A stretch of 64,000 bases of DNA from Firmicutes bacterium UBA3930 (lineage in GTDB: Bacteria > Bacillota > Clostridia > Caldicoprobacterales > Caldicoprobacteraceae). Under the pieces are notes generated by a model. That model did not search any database. It saw nothing but the letters and a program-made list of their open reading frames with translations, and had not been told where the DNA came from. The stretch covers positions 21,821 through 85,820 of the forward strand of contig DGEI01000042.1 in the NCBI GenBank assembly GCA_002385885.1. The letters run 5' to 3'. Below, piece after piece: positions 17,608 to 26,821 of the stretch (its first letter is position 1; each line of letters starts with the position of its first letter). Position numbers and translations under genes: made by a program.

Positions 17608-18417
17608 TTATCTTAAAATAATATCTTCACCAAACCATTCCTTGGAAATTTCAGCCATTGTCCCGTCATTCTTCATCTCGTCCAGCGCTTTGTTTAATGC
17701 ATCAAGCAGCTGCTTATCCTCCAGCCTGAGTCCGACTCCATATTCCTCATCTCCGAAGTTTTCATCCAGAACCTCGTATCCGCCGTCTCTCTTGGCTATA
17801 TAATATTTACCCAGGATCTCATCAACTACTATTGCTGAAATTCTGCCGTTTTCCAGATCCAGAAACGCCTCAAGATAATCGGGATACAGCACCAATTCCT
17901 CCAGTGAATTATAGACATCTTCATCATTTTGGACTGCTTCTGCGCCGCTGCTGTCAAGCTGTGCTCCCACTTTCTTACCTGCAAGATCAGCTTTCCCCTT
18001 TACGTCGGATCCTTCAAGTACAACGATAATCTGTTTATTTGCAAGATAGGGCTTAGTAAAAGCCATATTTTCCTTTCTTTCCTCGGTAATGGTAAGCCCA
18101 TTCCATATCATATCAATCTTCTTGTTTTTAAGCTCCAGCTCCTTGCTGTTCCAGTCGATAGGCTTAAATTCCACTTCTACATCCAATCTTTTAGCAACTT
18201 CCTTGGCCAGATCGATATCAAATCCTACAATATTCCCGGCCTCATCTCTAAACCCCATGGGAGGAAAGGAGTCATCCAGCCCGACTATAAATTTGCCGGC
18301 TTTTTTAACATCATCCAATGATGTATCTTTGCTTGTTTGTTTTCCTCCGGAACACGCAGATAATACAACTCCTGCCATCATTGCGATAACCAATAAAAAT
18401 ATTATCCTTTTCTTCAT
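17608..18417 (-). CDS. Amino acid ABC transporter substrate-binding lipoprotein
   Basis: 269 residues. The signal peptide ends in LSAC with Cys22 as lipid site. The mature protein is a family 3 solute-binding protein: KFIVGLDDSFPPMGFRDEAGNIVGFDIDLAKEVAKRL, then WNGLTITEERKENMAFTKPYL and the late GVGLRLEDKQLLDALNKALDEMKNDGTMAEI. It delivers polar amino acids to the permease; the particular amino acid is not clear. I chose the ATG at 18417 (MKKRIIF), which has GGAGG at ideal distance, over the in-frame ATG at 18435. Confidence 0.93.
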   Translation of the reverse strand: MKKRIIFLLVIAMMAGVVLSACSGGKQTSKDTSLDDVKKAGKFIVGLDDSFPPMGFRDEAGNIVGFDIDLAKEVAKRLDVEVEFKPIDWNSKELELKNKKIDMIWNGLTITEERKENMAFTKPYLANKQIIVVLEGSDVKGKADLAGKKVGAQLDSSGAEAVQNDEDVYNSLEELVLYPDYLEAFLDLENGRISAIVVDEILGKYYIAKRDGGYEVLDENFGDEEYGVGLRLEDKQLLDALNKALDEMKNDGTMAEISKEWFGEDIILR

Positions 18418-18457
18418 TTCAATTCCTCCATTCATATCTAATGTATAACCGGATACT

Positions 18458-18486
18458 ATTATACTTTATTATAGTAAATTAGTAAA
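18458..18486 (-). promoter_or_regulatory. Candidate sigma-A promoter of the amino acid importer operon
   Basis: On the minus strand TTTACT (18481-18486) and TATAAT (18458-18463) are 17 bases apart. The start point would fall about 35 bases before the binding-protein ATG. The -35 matches the consensus at four of six bases, the -10 at all six. Confidence 0.5.
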
Positions 18487-18839
18487 GTAGTAAATTAAAA
18501 ATATAGGCATAATAATTTAAGCGTATCGCAGAATACTATCCCAATCATCGGAGTGCAGGGTAAGCTCCATAGTACTATTCACATAATTCTCGTTGGTAAT
18601 CATACTATTCCAATTACCAAAGCTGCAAATTATAAGAAACAGGAAATCCGGAAGCATTAACATGGTAAGCCTGAACAGGAATAAAATATATACAATACAG
18701 CCAACCTAAGTATAAACTGTAAAAATAACAATATTTCAGAAATTATTTTGCGAATCAAACTAAAGCAATTATCAATCTGCACAGGTTGTAAATAGATATA
18801 AAGTTTACTGATAAAGATTCAGCATAGGGAATAAATAGA
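18487..18839. other. Intergenic region without a recognisable gene
   Basis: About 350 AT-rich bases between the divergent importer operon and the DUF421 gene. Several short variants of a motif like ATACTATyCC occur at about 18530-18615, one pair as part of an inverted repeat (GGTAAT ... ATTACC, 18593-18620). I see no frame with a ribosome binding site and no known riboswitch. Confidence 0.4.
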
Positions 18840-19538
18840 ATGAGGGTGAGTTTTGGGCATATGCTAAATACGTTTTTCAGGGCTTTACTTGTCTATATTT
18901 TCGTAGTAATTGGCATGAGGATTATGGGGAAAAGGCAGGTGGGAGAGCTTCAACCCTTTGAACTGGTAATCACATTAATGATCGCCGAGGTAGCCTCTGT
19001 ACCCATGCAGTCCGGAGGAATTCCGCTTATAAACGGCCTTGTTCCGATATTTGCCCTGCTTTTGGCACAGGTACTGTTGGCATATATCACCTTAAAAAGC
19101 GGGAGGGCAAGAACAATTATCTGTGGTACGCCCAGTATAGTGATCCAAAATGGTAAAATCGTACAAAAAGAACTTGCACGGCTGAGATTTAATGTAAATG
19201 ATCTTCTGGAACAGCTTCGCACCAACAATATAGTCAACGTATCCGATGTGGAGTATGCCATCCTGGAAACCAACGGACAGCTGACCGTTATACCCAGGGC
19301 ACAGAAAAAGCCTGTCACACCTGAGGATCTCAAGATTTCCGCCAGGTATGAAGGCCTGCCATATAATTTAATCATGGATGGTCATATTCAGCATAAAAAC
19401 CTTACCAAAGCCGGGCTGGATATCAATTGGCTTATGCAGCAGCTGCAAATTAACGGATTAAAACCTCGTGATGTATTCTATGCCTACCTGGACAGCCAGG
19501 GAAACCTGCAGATAGAAGTAAAGGAAAAAAGGAGGTAA
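18840..19538 (+). CDS. DUF421 membrane protein (YetF-like)
   Basis: 232 residues. Three membrane helices at about 8-85 contain the family pattern GMRIMGKRQVGELQPFELVITLMIAEVASVPMQ. Two soluble units follow (about 90-150 and 165-230), including RARTIICGTPSIVIQNGKIVQKELARLRFNVNDLLEQLR. In Bacillus spores related proteins (SpoVAEa-like, and YetF-type) lie in the inner membrane and affect germination or membrane properties; here the role is unproven. The ATG at 18840 follows AGGGA. DUF4363 follows after 5 bases, a pairing I have seen in related genomes. Confidence 0.88.
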   Translation: MRVSFGHMLNTFFRALLVYIFVVIGMRIMGKRQVGELQPFELVITLMIAEVASVPMQSGGIPLINGLVPIFALLLAQVLLAYITLKSGRARTIICGTPSIVIQNGKIVQKELARLRFNVNDLLEQLRTNNIVNVSDVEYAILETNGQLTVIPRAQKKPVTPEDLKISARYEGLPYNLIMDGHIQHKNLTKAGLDINWLMQQLQINGLKPRDVFYAYLDSQGNLQIEVKEKRR

Positions 19539-19543
19539 ACACC

Positions 19544-19924
19544 TTGAAAACAATGATATTCCTGGTAATATCGGTAATCATATTCATAGGTTTTGCTGTC
19601 TGGACGCAAAATATCCTCGTAAGCTCGGCTGCCGATTTGGGGCAGCATCTGGACCGGCTGGAATCAGCCGTCAAAAACGACAATTGGGAATCAGCCGGCA
19701 ACCGGCTGGAAGCCCTCACCCGGGTATGGAACGAAAACAGGGACATCTGGCAGATACTCATAAACCATGAAGAAGTTGATAATATAGACTCAACCCTGGC
19801 CAGGGTAAAGCAATTGGTAGAAGTCAGGGAAAAAACCGACTCCCTGGCCGAAATTGCCGTGCTCAAACTATTCATCCTTCACATTCCCGAAAAGGAATCC
19901 TTAAGCATTGTTAACATTATTTAG
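19544..19924 (+). CDS. DUF4363 family protein
   Basis: 126 residues. One N-terminal membrane helix (about 3-22) is followed by a helical soluble part with WESAGNRLEALTRVWNENRDIWQILINHEEVDNIDSTLARVKQLVEV, the core of DUF4363. Function is unknown. The ribosome binding site GGAGG lies inside the end of the DUF421 gene, so both should be co-translated. The stop TAG (19922-19924) shares two bases with the stop of the opposite gene. Confidence 0.8.
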   Translation: MKTMIFLVISVIIFIGFAVWTQNILVSSAADLGQHLDRLESAVKNDNWESAGNRLEALTRVWNENRDIWQILINHEEVDNIDSTLARVKQLVEVREKTDSLAEIAVLKLFILHIPEKESLSIVNII

Positions 19925-20238
19925 CCATAAAATATATCATCATAGCTTTCTTCTATATACTCACTGAAAAAATCTATATATGGATTTGTCCATGATGCCT
20001 TATTCTTCCGATCTTCCACATAAACCCTGCATACAAAATCCTGATTCTCAAAAAAGCTAATAGCTTCGTAATCCCAGGGAATACCAACCAGCTCATATAC
20101 CCCATACCTTTCCAAATCCTTCAGGAAAGGCTTTATTTTATCTTCCGAGTCCACATCCACCTCAACATTCCCATTCTTTCGCAGGTCTTCAACTATTTCA
20201 TCAGTCTCGCCGGTTTGATATCGGAATGCTCTTTCCAT
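19921..20238 (-). CDS. Hypothetical 105-residue acidic protein downstream of uvrA
   Basis: I do not recognise a family. The protein is soluble and acidic, begins MERAFRYQTGETDEIVEDLRKNGNVEVDVDSEDKIKPFLKDLERYG and is rich in aromatic residues near the end (WTNPYIDFFSEYIEESYDDIFYG). The start lies 6 bases after the uvrA stop, so it is probably in the uvrA transcript; the ribosome binding site is a modest GGGTG. It is convergent with the DUF4363 gene and the two stop codons overlap. Codon use looks like its neighbours. Confidence 0.75.
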   Translation of the reverse strand: MERAFRYQTGETDEIVEDLRKNGNVEVDVDSEDKIKPFLKDLERYGVYELVGIPWDYEAISFFENQDFVCRVYVEDRKNKASWTNPYIDFFSEYIEESYDDIFYG

Positions 20239-20244
20239 TTACTA

Positions 20245-23094
20245 CTACACCCTTTCAAGTATCCTTGATTCAAGTATAGGTTTTAGAAAACTACCGGTAT
20301 AACTGCTTTCAGTTTTTATAATCTCCTCCGGAGCTCCCTCGGCAACAATCATTCCTCCCCTGTCTCCACCCTCCGGTCCGAGATCAATAATATAATCAGC
20401 TGTCTTTATAACATCCAGGTTATGTTCGATAATCACTACCGTACTTCCTGCATCAATCAACCTCTGCAAAACTCCGATTAATCTGTCTACATCTGCAATA
20501 TGCAGGCCTGTAGTAGGCTCATCAAGTATATAAATGGTTCGTCCGTTGCTGCGCTTGCTCAGCTCGGTGGACAGCTTAACCCTTTGGGCTTCCCCTCCCG
20601 AAAGAGTGGTTGAAGGCTGTCCAAGCCTGATATAACCCAAACCAACATCGTACAATGTTTTTAGCTTGCGGTAAATCCTCGGTATATTCTCAAAAAATAC
20701 CATAGCCTCTTCTACAGTCATATCCAGGACGTCAGCTATGCTTTTCCCTTTATACTTGACCTGCAGTGTATCCCGGTTATATCTCTTCCCTTTACACACT
20801 TCGCAGGGTACATATACGTCTGAAAGAAAATGCATCTCAATTTTTAGTATACCGTCTCCCCGGCAGGCTTCGCAGCGGCCTCCTTTTACATTAAAACTAA
20901 AACGCCCTTTTTTGTACCCCCGCATCTTGGCTTCGGAGGTCATGGCAAAAACCTCCCGGATGCTGTCAAAAACTCCGGTGTAGGTAGCCGGGTTTGAACG
21001 GGGTGTCCTGCCGATAGGTGACTGATCTATATTGATAACCTTGTCAAGATGCTCAATCCCCAGGATACGGTCATGTTTACCGGGTTTTATACTTGCGCGG
21101 TTGAGCTCCCGGGCTAAAGCTTTATACAGGATTTCATTTATAAGAGTACTCTTGCCTGAGCCGGAAACCCCGGTTACACATGTCATAACACCCAAAGGTA
21201 TCCTGACATCAATATTCTTTAAATTGTTTTCACAAGCTCCTTTTATTTCCAGCCACTTGCCGCCGGTAGTTCTTCTGACGGCGGGGATTTCCACACGTTT
21301 TTCGCCGCTCAGATACTGTCCCGTGATGGATGCAGGGGTATTTATGATATCCTGAACAGAACCGGCTGCAACCACATATCCACCATGGACCCCGGCTCCC
21401 GGGCCTATATCAACTATATAATCGGCCGACCGTATGGTTTCTTCATCGTGTTCAACAACTATGACGGTATTGCCTAAATCCCTTAATCTCTTCAGCGTTT
21501 TTATAAGGCGGGCATTGTCCCGCTGATGCAGGCCTATACTTGGTTCGTCCAGTATATAAAGCACTCCTACAAGACTGGACCCGATCTGGGTAGCCAGCCT
21601 GATCCTCTGCGCTTCACCACCCGACAATGTGCCGGCAGCCCTGGACAATGTAAGGTAATCCAGTCCTACATCTATCATAAACTCCAGACGGGCACGTATT
21701 TCTTTTAATACCTGGTGGGCGATGAGCTGTTCCCTTCGGGTCAATTCCAAACTGCCAAAAAACTCAAAACTCTCCTTTATTGACATGTTGGTTACCTGAT
21801 GTATATTCAGCCCTCCCACCGTAACAGCCAGAACTTCAGGCTTCAACCTTGCCCCTTTACATGCCTGGCAAAGATTGTCACTCATATATGACTCAATTTC
21901 CTGACGGCTGTACTCCGAATCGGTTTCCTGGTACCTGCGCCACAGATTAGGAATTATCCCTTCAAACGGAGCTGTGAAATAACCCGTCCCGTAATTCCGG
22001 CTGTATTTTACACGGATCTTTTCCCCGCCTGTACCATATAAAATCGCATTTACAGCTTCTTCCGGCAGATCCTCTACAGGGGTATTAAGGCTAAAGCCGT
22101 AGTGCTCGGACAGGGCTTTCATATACATTCCCGCTATACTGTCTTCATTCCCGCTGTTCCAACCCAGAACCGAGATAGCGCCCTCAGACAAAGACAGGTT
22201 TCGGTTTGGAATTATCAAATCCGGATCAATCTCCATAAAAGTACCCAAACCGTGACATGCAGTGCATGCCCCGTATGGACTGTTGAATGAAAACATTCTG
22301 GGCGTAAGTTCCTCTATACTTATTCCACAGTCAGGGCAGGCATAGTTCTGGCTAAAAAGCAGTTCCTGCCCTCCGATTACATCCACCACAACCAGTCCGC
22401 CGCTTAATTTCAGTACTGTTTCCAGTGAATCGGCAAGCCTCCGCTCTATGCCCTGTCTGATTATTAACCTGTCCACTACCACTTCAATAGTATGTTTTTT
22501 ATTTCTGTCCAGCTTTATCTCTTCCATTAGTTCCCGCATTTCTCCGTCAATGCGGACACGGACATAGCCGTCTTTTTTAATATCATCCAGCAGGCGTACA
22601 TACTCACCTTTTCTTCCCCGTACCAGCGGAGCTAAAAGCTGAAGCCTGGTTCCCTCCTCCATCCCCATTATGATGTCAACCATCTGCTCCACCGTCTGCT
22701 GTTGTATCACCCTGCCGCATTCCGGGCAATGAGGGATTCCAATCCGTGCATACAAAAGACGCAGATAGTCATATATTTCGGTAACCGTCCCTACCGTTGA
22801 ACGGGGATTTCTCCGGGTAGTCTTTTGATCGATGGATATGGCGGGCGATAGCCCTTCAATGTAATCTACATCCGGTTTTTCCATCTGGCCAAGAAACTGG
22901 CGGGCATATGCCGACAGCGACTCAATGTATCTCCGCTGGCCTTCGGCATAAAGAGTATCAAAAGCCAGGGAGGATTTACCCGAGCCGCTGAGTCCGGTAA
23001 ACACAACCAATCTGTCTCTCGGTATGGTTACATCTATATTCTTTAAGTTATGCTCTCTGGCACCTTTTACGAAAATAACCTTGCTGCTGTTCAT
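20245..23094 (-). CDS. uvrA: Excinuclease ABC subunit A
   Basis: 949 residues, full length. It has two ABC ATPase units: Walker A GLSGSGKSS at 34-42 and GVSGSGKST in the second half, with signatures LSGGEAQRIRLA and LSGGEAQRVKLS. The zinc elements are CPDC with CTAC and CEAC with CEVC. UvrA recognises bulky DNA damage with UvrB in nucleotide excision repair. uvrB and uvrC are not in the window, unlike in many Firmicutes where uvrB precedes uvrA. The ATG at 23094 has no strong ribosome binding site. Confidence 0.97.
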   Translation of the reverse strand: MNSSKVIFVKGAREHNLKNIDVTIPRDRLVVFTGLSGSGKSSLAFDTLYAEGQRRYIESLSAYARQFLGQMEKPDVDYIEGLSPAISIDQKTTRRNPRSTVGTVTEIYDYLRLLYARIGIPHCPECGRVIQQQTVEQMVDIIMGMEEGTRLQLLAPLVRGRKGEYVRLLDDIKKDGYVRVRIDGEMRELMEEIKLDRNKKHTIEVVVDRLIIRQGIERRLADSLETVLKLSGGLVVVDVIGGQELLFSQNYACPDCGISIEELTPRMFSFNSPYGACTACHGLGTFMEIDPDLIIPNRNLSLSEGAISVLGWNSGNEDSIAGMYMKALSEHYGFSLNTPVEDLPEEAVNAILYGTGGEKIRVKYSRNYGTGYFTAPFEGIIPNLWRRYQETDSEYSRQEIESYMSDNLCQACKGARLKPEVLAVTVGGLNIHQVTNMSIKESFEFFGSLELTRREQLIAHQVLKEIRARLEFMIDVGLDYLTLSRAAGTLSGGEAQRIRLATQIGSSLVGVLYILDEPSIGLHQRDNARLIKTLKRLRDLGNTVIVVEHDEETIRSADYIVDIGPGAGVHGGYVVAAGSVQDIINTPASITGQYLSGEKRVEIPAVRRTTGGKWLEIKGACENNLKNIDVRIPLGVMTCVTGVSGSGKSTLINEILYKALARELNRASIKPGKHDRILGIEHLDKVINIDQSPIGRTPRSNPATYTGVFDSIREVFAMTSEAKMRGYKKGRFSFNVKGGRCEACRGDGILKIEMHFLSDVYVPCEVCKGKRYNRDTLQVKYKGKSIADVLDMTVEEAMVFFENIPRIYRKLKTLYDVGLGYIRLGQPSTTLSGGEAQRVKLSTELSKRSNGRTIYILDEPTTGLHIADVDRLIGVLQRLIDAGSTVVIIEHNLDVIKTADYIIDLGPEGGDRGGMIVAEGAPEEIIKTESSYTGSFLKPILESRILERV

Positions 23095-23224
23095 ACGTTA
23101 ATAAACCTTCTTCCTTAATCTCCCGATATAATACTCAACTCTGAAACGATTCAAAATAAAGTATAACAGAATTATATCAGAAATAAAAGGAGAAGATGTG
23201 CTCATATGCATAATATAATATAGA

Positions 23225-23255
23225 AGAATATTATTCCACTCGCTGGGGTTCAAGG
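23225..23255 (-). repeat. Dispersed repeat, copy C
   Basis: On the minus strand the sequence begins directly after the nagZ stop codon, reads CCTTGAACCCCAGCGAGTGG and continues into the palindrome GAATAATATTC. It matches copy A (51655-51687) over about 31 bases with a few differences, and copy B (44450-44471) over 21 bases with one difference. Confidence 0.7.
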
Positions 23256-24635
23256 CTAAGAATCTTTGCCCCAGGCTTTATCGGCCACAGCCCGGTGTTC
23301 TTCTATTCCAACAACATTATAAAGCTCATCAGGATCTGCAGGTTCGTCTGTCAGTTCGTATTTAAGTTTCAATCTGATTATACGCCTTACCGATTGTTCA
23401 ATACGCTCCATTGGTATGGTCCCATCTTCTACAGCCGTAAGAATGGCTTCAAAGGCTTGTTTTTGCCGTTCATAATTATGACATACCGATACTATATCGG
23501 TTCCGGCCAACACTGCCCGTACGGCAGCTTCTTCAATGCCATAATACTTAACGATAGCTCCCATATCCATATCATCAGATATAACCACGCCATCAAAGTT
23601 CAATTTTTCCCGAAGCAAGCCGGAGATCACTTCCCGGGATAAACTGGCAGGCAATTCATCTTCCATAATGCCAGGAAATACAATATGGGCTACCATTACC
23701 ATATCAGCCTCCGCTTCAATAGCCTTTTTGAAGGGAACCAGTTCAAAGCTTTCCAACCGCTCCCAGCTGTGGTCCAGGCTTGGCAAATCTATGTGGGAAT
23801 CCACAACCGTGTCACCGTGGCCGGGAAAGTGTTTAATTACAGGAATAATCCCGGCATCCCTCAAACCTTTCATGAGAGCAGTTCCCATTTCGCTTACTAT
23901 CCCGGGAGTGTTTCCAAAAGCCCGGTCTCCAATAACCGTGTTTTTGGGATTGCTGAATATGTCCAATACCGGTGCAAAATTGAGGTTAAAACCATAAGCT
24001 TTCATCTCCAACCCCGTAACCCTGCCGATGTCATATGCTAATTGGGCCGAATTTCTGCTGCCTATCACAAGGTTTGCGGGAAATTTGGTTGCATCCTCCG
24101 GTAACCGGGTTACCCTTCCTCCTTCCTGATCGGCTGATATTATCAGTGGAAGAGGATTATCTTTATTCAAGGCTTTCAAGTCATTGTTCAGCTTTACCAG
24201 TTGATAGCTATCCTTAACATTTCTCGAGAACAGTATAACATTTCCTACATGATAATCCTTTATCATTTTTTTAACAGCGTCGGATGGCTCTAATCCTTCA
24301 AATCCAACTATTATCATCTGGCCAATCTTTTGCCTTAATGTCATATTGTCAATATATTCCTGGATCTGTGCTTCAAGGTAAGAATCGGGATCCTTTAAAT
24401 CCTCCTCATTTTCGTTCGCATCCCCGGATGCTGTACCATTATCATCTGGGGGATATACTGATTGTTCCCCATTATCATCATTTGAAGGCTGCTCCGGTTC
24501 ATTTCCATGGTTTATTCCCTCATCCCCGGGCTTTTCATTTGCCGGAGGCGGAAGAAAAGAACAACCTGTTAAAAAAAACAACCCCAAGAGCAAAAATATG
24601 AGACAAACAAACAATACTTTTCGTGAGTTTACCAT
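23256..24635 (-). CDS. nagZ: Beta-N-acetylhexosaminidase-like lipoprotein, GH3 (NagZ family)
   Basis: 459 residues. The lipoprotein signal ends in LTGC with Cys25. A Pro/Glu/Asp/Asn-rich linker runs to about residue 80, and the GH3 catalytic domain covers about 85-450. It has the NagZ loop motif KHFPGHGDT, with the Asp-His pair that acts as acid/base, and the nucleophile in VVISDDMDMGAI. The enzyme removes N-acetylglucosamine from peptidoglycan fragments or other GlcNAc glycosides outside the cell, as in Gram-positive recycling. nagA is encoded 19 kb away on the same strand. GGAGGG precedes the ATG. Confidence 0.92.
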   Translation of the reverse strand: MVNSRKVLFVCLIFLLLGLFFLTGCSFLPPPANEKPGDEGINHGNEPEQPSNDDNGEQSVYPPDDNGTASGDANENEEDLKDPDSYLEAQIQEYIDNMTLRQKIGQMIIVGFEGLEPSDAVKKMIKDYHVGNVILFSRNVKDSYQLVKLNNDLKALNKDNPLPLIISADQEGGRVTRLPEDATKFPANLVIGSRNSAQLAYDIGRVTGLEMKAYGFNLNFAPVLDIFSNPKNTVIGDRAFGNTPGIVSEMGTALMKGLRDAGIIPVIKHFPGHGDTVVDSHIDLPSLDHSWERLESFELVPFKKAIEAEADMVMVAHIVFPGIMEDELPASLSREVISGLLREKLNFDGVVISDDMDMGAIVKYYGIEEAAVRAVLAGTDIVSVCHNYERQKQAFEAILTAVEDGTIPMERIEQSVRRIIRLKLKYELTDEPADPDELYNVVGIEEHRAVADKAWGKDS

Positions 24636-24751
24636 TTACCGTCCCTCCTGAATAATGCCTCCCAATCCTTAACTAAACCCCATATAAATTATACCCCTAT
24701 TAATAAAAGCAAATCAATCCCAGCTTTGATGGCAGCTGTGCTATATAATGA

Positions 24752-25678
24752 TCAGAAAATCATCCGGGCGAAATATATCACCAACGGCAATGTGAAAAGG
24801 CAAAACAAGGTTGTTACAACCACCGTTTGGGTTGCGAATTCAGGTTCATTGTTAAATTCCGTTGCAGCCAATACCGTATTGACGGCTGTGGGAAGTCCGG
24901 ACGATATCAATAATACCATGGCCATTACGCCTTCAATCCGTAATAACAATATAAGCAAATATGCTATAACGGGACCCATACAAAGGCGTAAGAAAGCGGT
25001 AAAATAAACATCTTTATTTTTCAGTTCAAATTTCGTTAAGGACAATTGAATCCCAAGTATGAGCAAATTGACCGCGATTAGCGAATTTGCTGCATATCTG
25101 ACGGCCGGCCACAGGAAAAAATCACGAAGGTCGTACGGTATTGCCTTTGCAATCAGGGCGCTCATAATTGCATAAATTGTGGGCATCTTTAAAACCGATT
25201 TTATGGATGTTTTAAAATCCATTATGCCTCTGGCAGCGTTATAGAATCCAAACGAATAATTAAGCAAATTCTGGCTTACCATAACCATTATTTGCACAGA
25301 TATCGCATTATCAACCATCGGTGTATTGGCAAATACCAGAGAAATAAGAGGCAGGCCAAAATTTCCCGAATTATAAAACATGACTGCATTTTTCATTGAA
25401 TTTTTCTTGGAATCGCTGTATCGGTTTATTTTAGCCGCAGCAGTACTAACCAGTGACAGAAGGATAACAAATATAACAGTAAAAATTACAGGTATTAATT
25501 GCTCCAAATCAATGTCCGTTTCATACAGATTCTGAAAAATCATTGAAGGAATAAATATATATACGCTGAGCTTACTCAGCGAACGAGTGTCCAAAGAAAA
25601 CTTCTTACCCAGTGTATACCCCAGACCTATCAGGAAAAATACAGGTGCAATATTGTACAGCAGTATATGCAGCAGCAC
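24752..25678 (-). CDS. AEC family transporter (first of two)
   Basis: 308 residues, about ten membrane helices. The auxin efflux carrier fold is recognisable from GLGYTLGKKFSLDTRSLSKLSVYIFIPSMIFQNL at the start and VMAMVLLISSGLPTAVNTVLAATEFNNEPEFATQTVVVTTLFC near the end. Bacterial members move organic acids such as malate or malonate. The start is GTG at 25678 behind AAAGGGG. A second AEC gene lies about 1.1 kb upstream on the same strand; the two proteins are clearly related but not near-identical. Confidence 0.88.
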   Translation of the reverse strand: MLLHILLYNIAPVFFLIGLGYTLGKKFSLDTRSLSKLSVYIFIPSMIFQNLYETDIDLEQLIPVIFTVIFVILLSLVSTAAAKINRYSDSKKNSMKNAVMFYNSGNFGLPLISLVFANTPMVDNAISVQIMVMVSQNLLNYSFGFYNAARGIMDFKTSIKSVLKMPTIYAIMSALIAKAIPYDLRDFFLWPAVRYAANSLIAVNLLILGIQLSLTKFELKNKDVYFTAFLRLCMGPVIAYLLILLLRIEGVMAMVLLISSGLPTAVNTVLAATEFNNEPEFATQTVVVTTLFCLFTLPLVIYFARMIF

Positions 25679-25773
25679 TATATATAAACCCCTTTCTACG
25701 TCAAATTACCGTTATTACATCACTATGCCACAAAATCTTTGTGAATTATAATATCCTCAAATACCCCCCAATT

Positions 25774-25807
25774 AAAAAAATAGAGTGACCTGAATGTCAC
25801 TTTTTTA
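25774..25807. terminator. Terminator after the acyltransferase gene
   Basis: AGTGAC (25784-25789) pairs with GTCACT (25796-25801). On the minus strand TATTTTTTT follows, ending the acyltransferase transcript before the next gene. On the + strand six T residues follow as well. Confidence 0.7.
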
Positions 25808-25867
25808 CAGGTAAATCGAACTAAAACAGAACAAGCGGCCCGGCTAATCCAAATCCAGCAGCATAAA

Positions 25868-26635
25868 CTATACCGACCAGTTGATGTTCGTTTTTATCAC
25901 CCTGGCCGGATTGCCCGCTACCAAAGAATTTGGCGGCACATCCCTGTATACAAGGGAATTTGCCGCAACCACGCTGTTTTCTCCTATTGTTACTCCCTTT
26001 AAAATGGTACAATTACATCCTATCCAAACCTTGTCCCCAATCACAATGGGTTTGCTTATTGAGTTCTGCTTTCCATCTTCATAGACTATCCTGTGAAAAT
26101 CAGTATCAAGTATAGTAGTCCCCCAGGCAATGGCGCAATCGCTGCCAATGCTGATACTGCTGGCACTGTGTATAACTGATGATGCAGTAATATAGGTATT
26201 GTCACCGATGGACAGGCTGGCGCCGGGTTCAAGTATAACCCGGACTCCGGGGCCAAGCTTCACTCTTCCCTGTATCAGGCAGGATGCACCCCTCGGGAGT
26301 TTCATATAGGCACAGCTGCCGCTCTGTTCGCCAATATACTTCCCTCCAAGGAACAATCTTCCCTTTATTTCTAACCTGGCCTTACGGGACTTCCGTATTT
26401 TACTCCCAAAATCAACTATAGCCGGAAACTTATAAAACTTTAACCCGAAAAACCTAAGACATACAAAAAAACTATAAACAGCGTTTATTACCAGTTTGGG
26501 GTTATTCCATAAAATCCTTAAAGACTTTCTAAGCTTTGGATTGCCAAAAAAGCGGAACCCGTTTCCAGACCTGCGGCCTTTTTCATTATTTACTTCATTT
26601 ACGTTATGTTCAGCGTTATTATTAACATTACTCAC
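25868..26635 (-). CDS. Left-handed beta-helix acyltransferase
   Basis: 255 residues. A polar, basic N terminus (about 1-85) is followed by hexapeptide repeats (about 95-245) such as SIGDNTYITASSVIHSASSISIGSDCAIAWGTTILDTDFHRI and IVIGDKVWIGCNCTILKGVTIGENSVVAANSLVYRDVPPNSLVAGNPARVIK. The last motif is typical of the maltose/galactoside O-acetyltransferase and capsule acetyltransferase group. It probably transfers an acetyl group to a sugar hydroxyl. The GTG at 26635 follows AAGGGTGAG. No glycan synthesis genes are adjacent, so the acceptor is unknown. Confidence 0.85.
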   Translation of the reverse strand: MSNVNNNAEHNVNEVNNEKGRRSGNGFRFFGNPKLRKSLRILWNNPKLVINAVYSFFVCLRFFGLKFYKFPAIVDFGSKIRKSRKARLEIKGRLFLGGKYIGEQSGSCAYMKLPRGASCLIQGRVKLGPGVRVILEPGASLSIGDNTYITASSVIHSASSISIGSDCAIAWGTTILDTDFHRIVYEDGKQNSISKPIVIGDKVWIGCNCTILKGVTIGENSVVAANSLVYRDVPPNSLVAGNPARVIKTNINWSV

Positions 26636-26769
26636 TGAAACTCACCCTTTCAGCTTATGTAAGGTTCCGCCGGAAATACCATCGTGAGTCCGTCCATTTT
26701 ATTTTAGCATTCCTTCATATTAAGTACAAGCAGGTACCCGTGGCAAATTCATTTCTGTACAAATTGCTT

Positions 26770-26806
26770 ATCCAAAAAAAAATGAAAGGGACCGTACAGT
26801 CCCATC
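26770..26806 (-). terminator. Terminator of the second AEC transporter gene
   Basis: On the minus strand GGGAC and GTCCC form a short stem, extended by TGA/TCA pairs with a small bulge, followed by nine T residues. It lies just after the stop at 26822. Confidence 0.75.
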
Positions 26807-26821
26807 ATCCTCTCAGATAAT

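Noticed and set aside
18436..18839. T-box leader for the amino acid importer
   Set aside because: The candidate promoter lies about 40 bases before the gene, which leaves no room, and no T-box motif is present.
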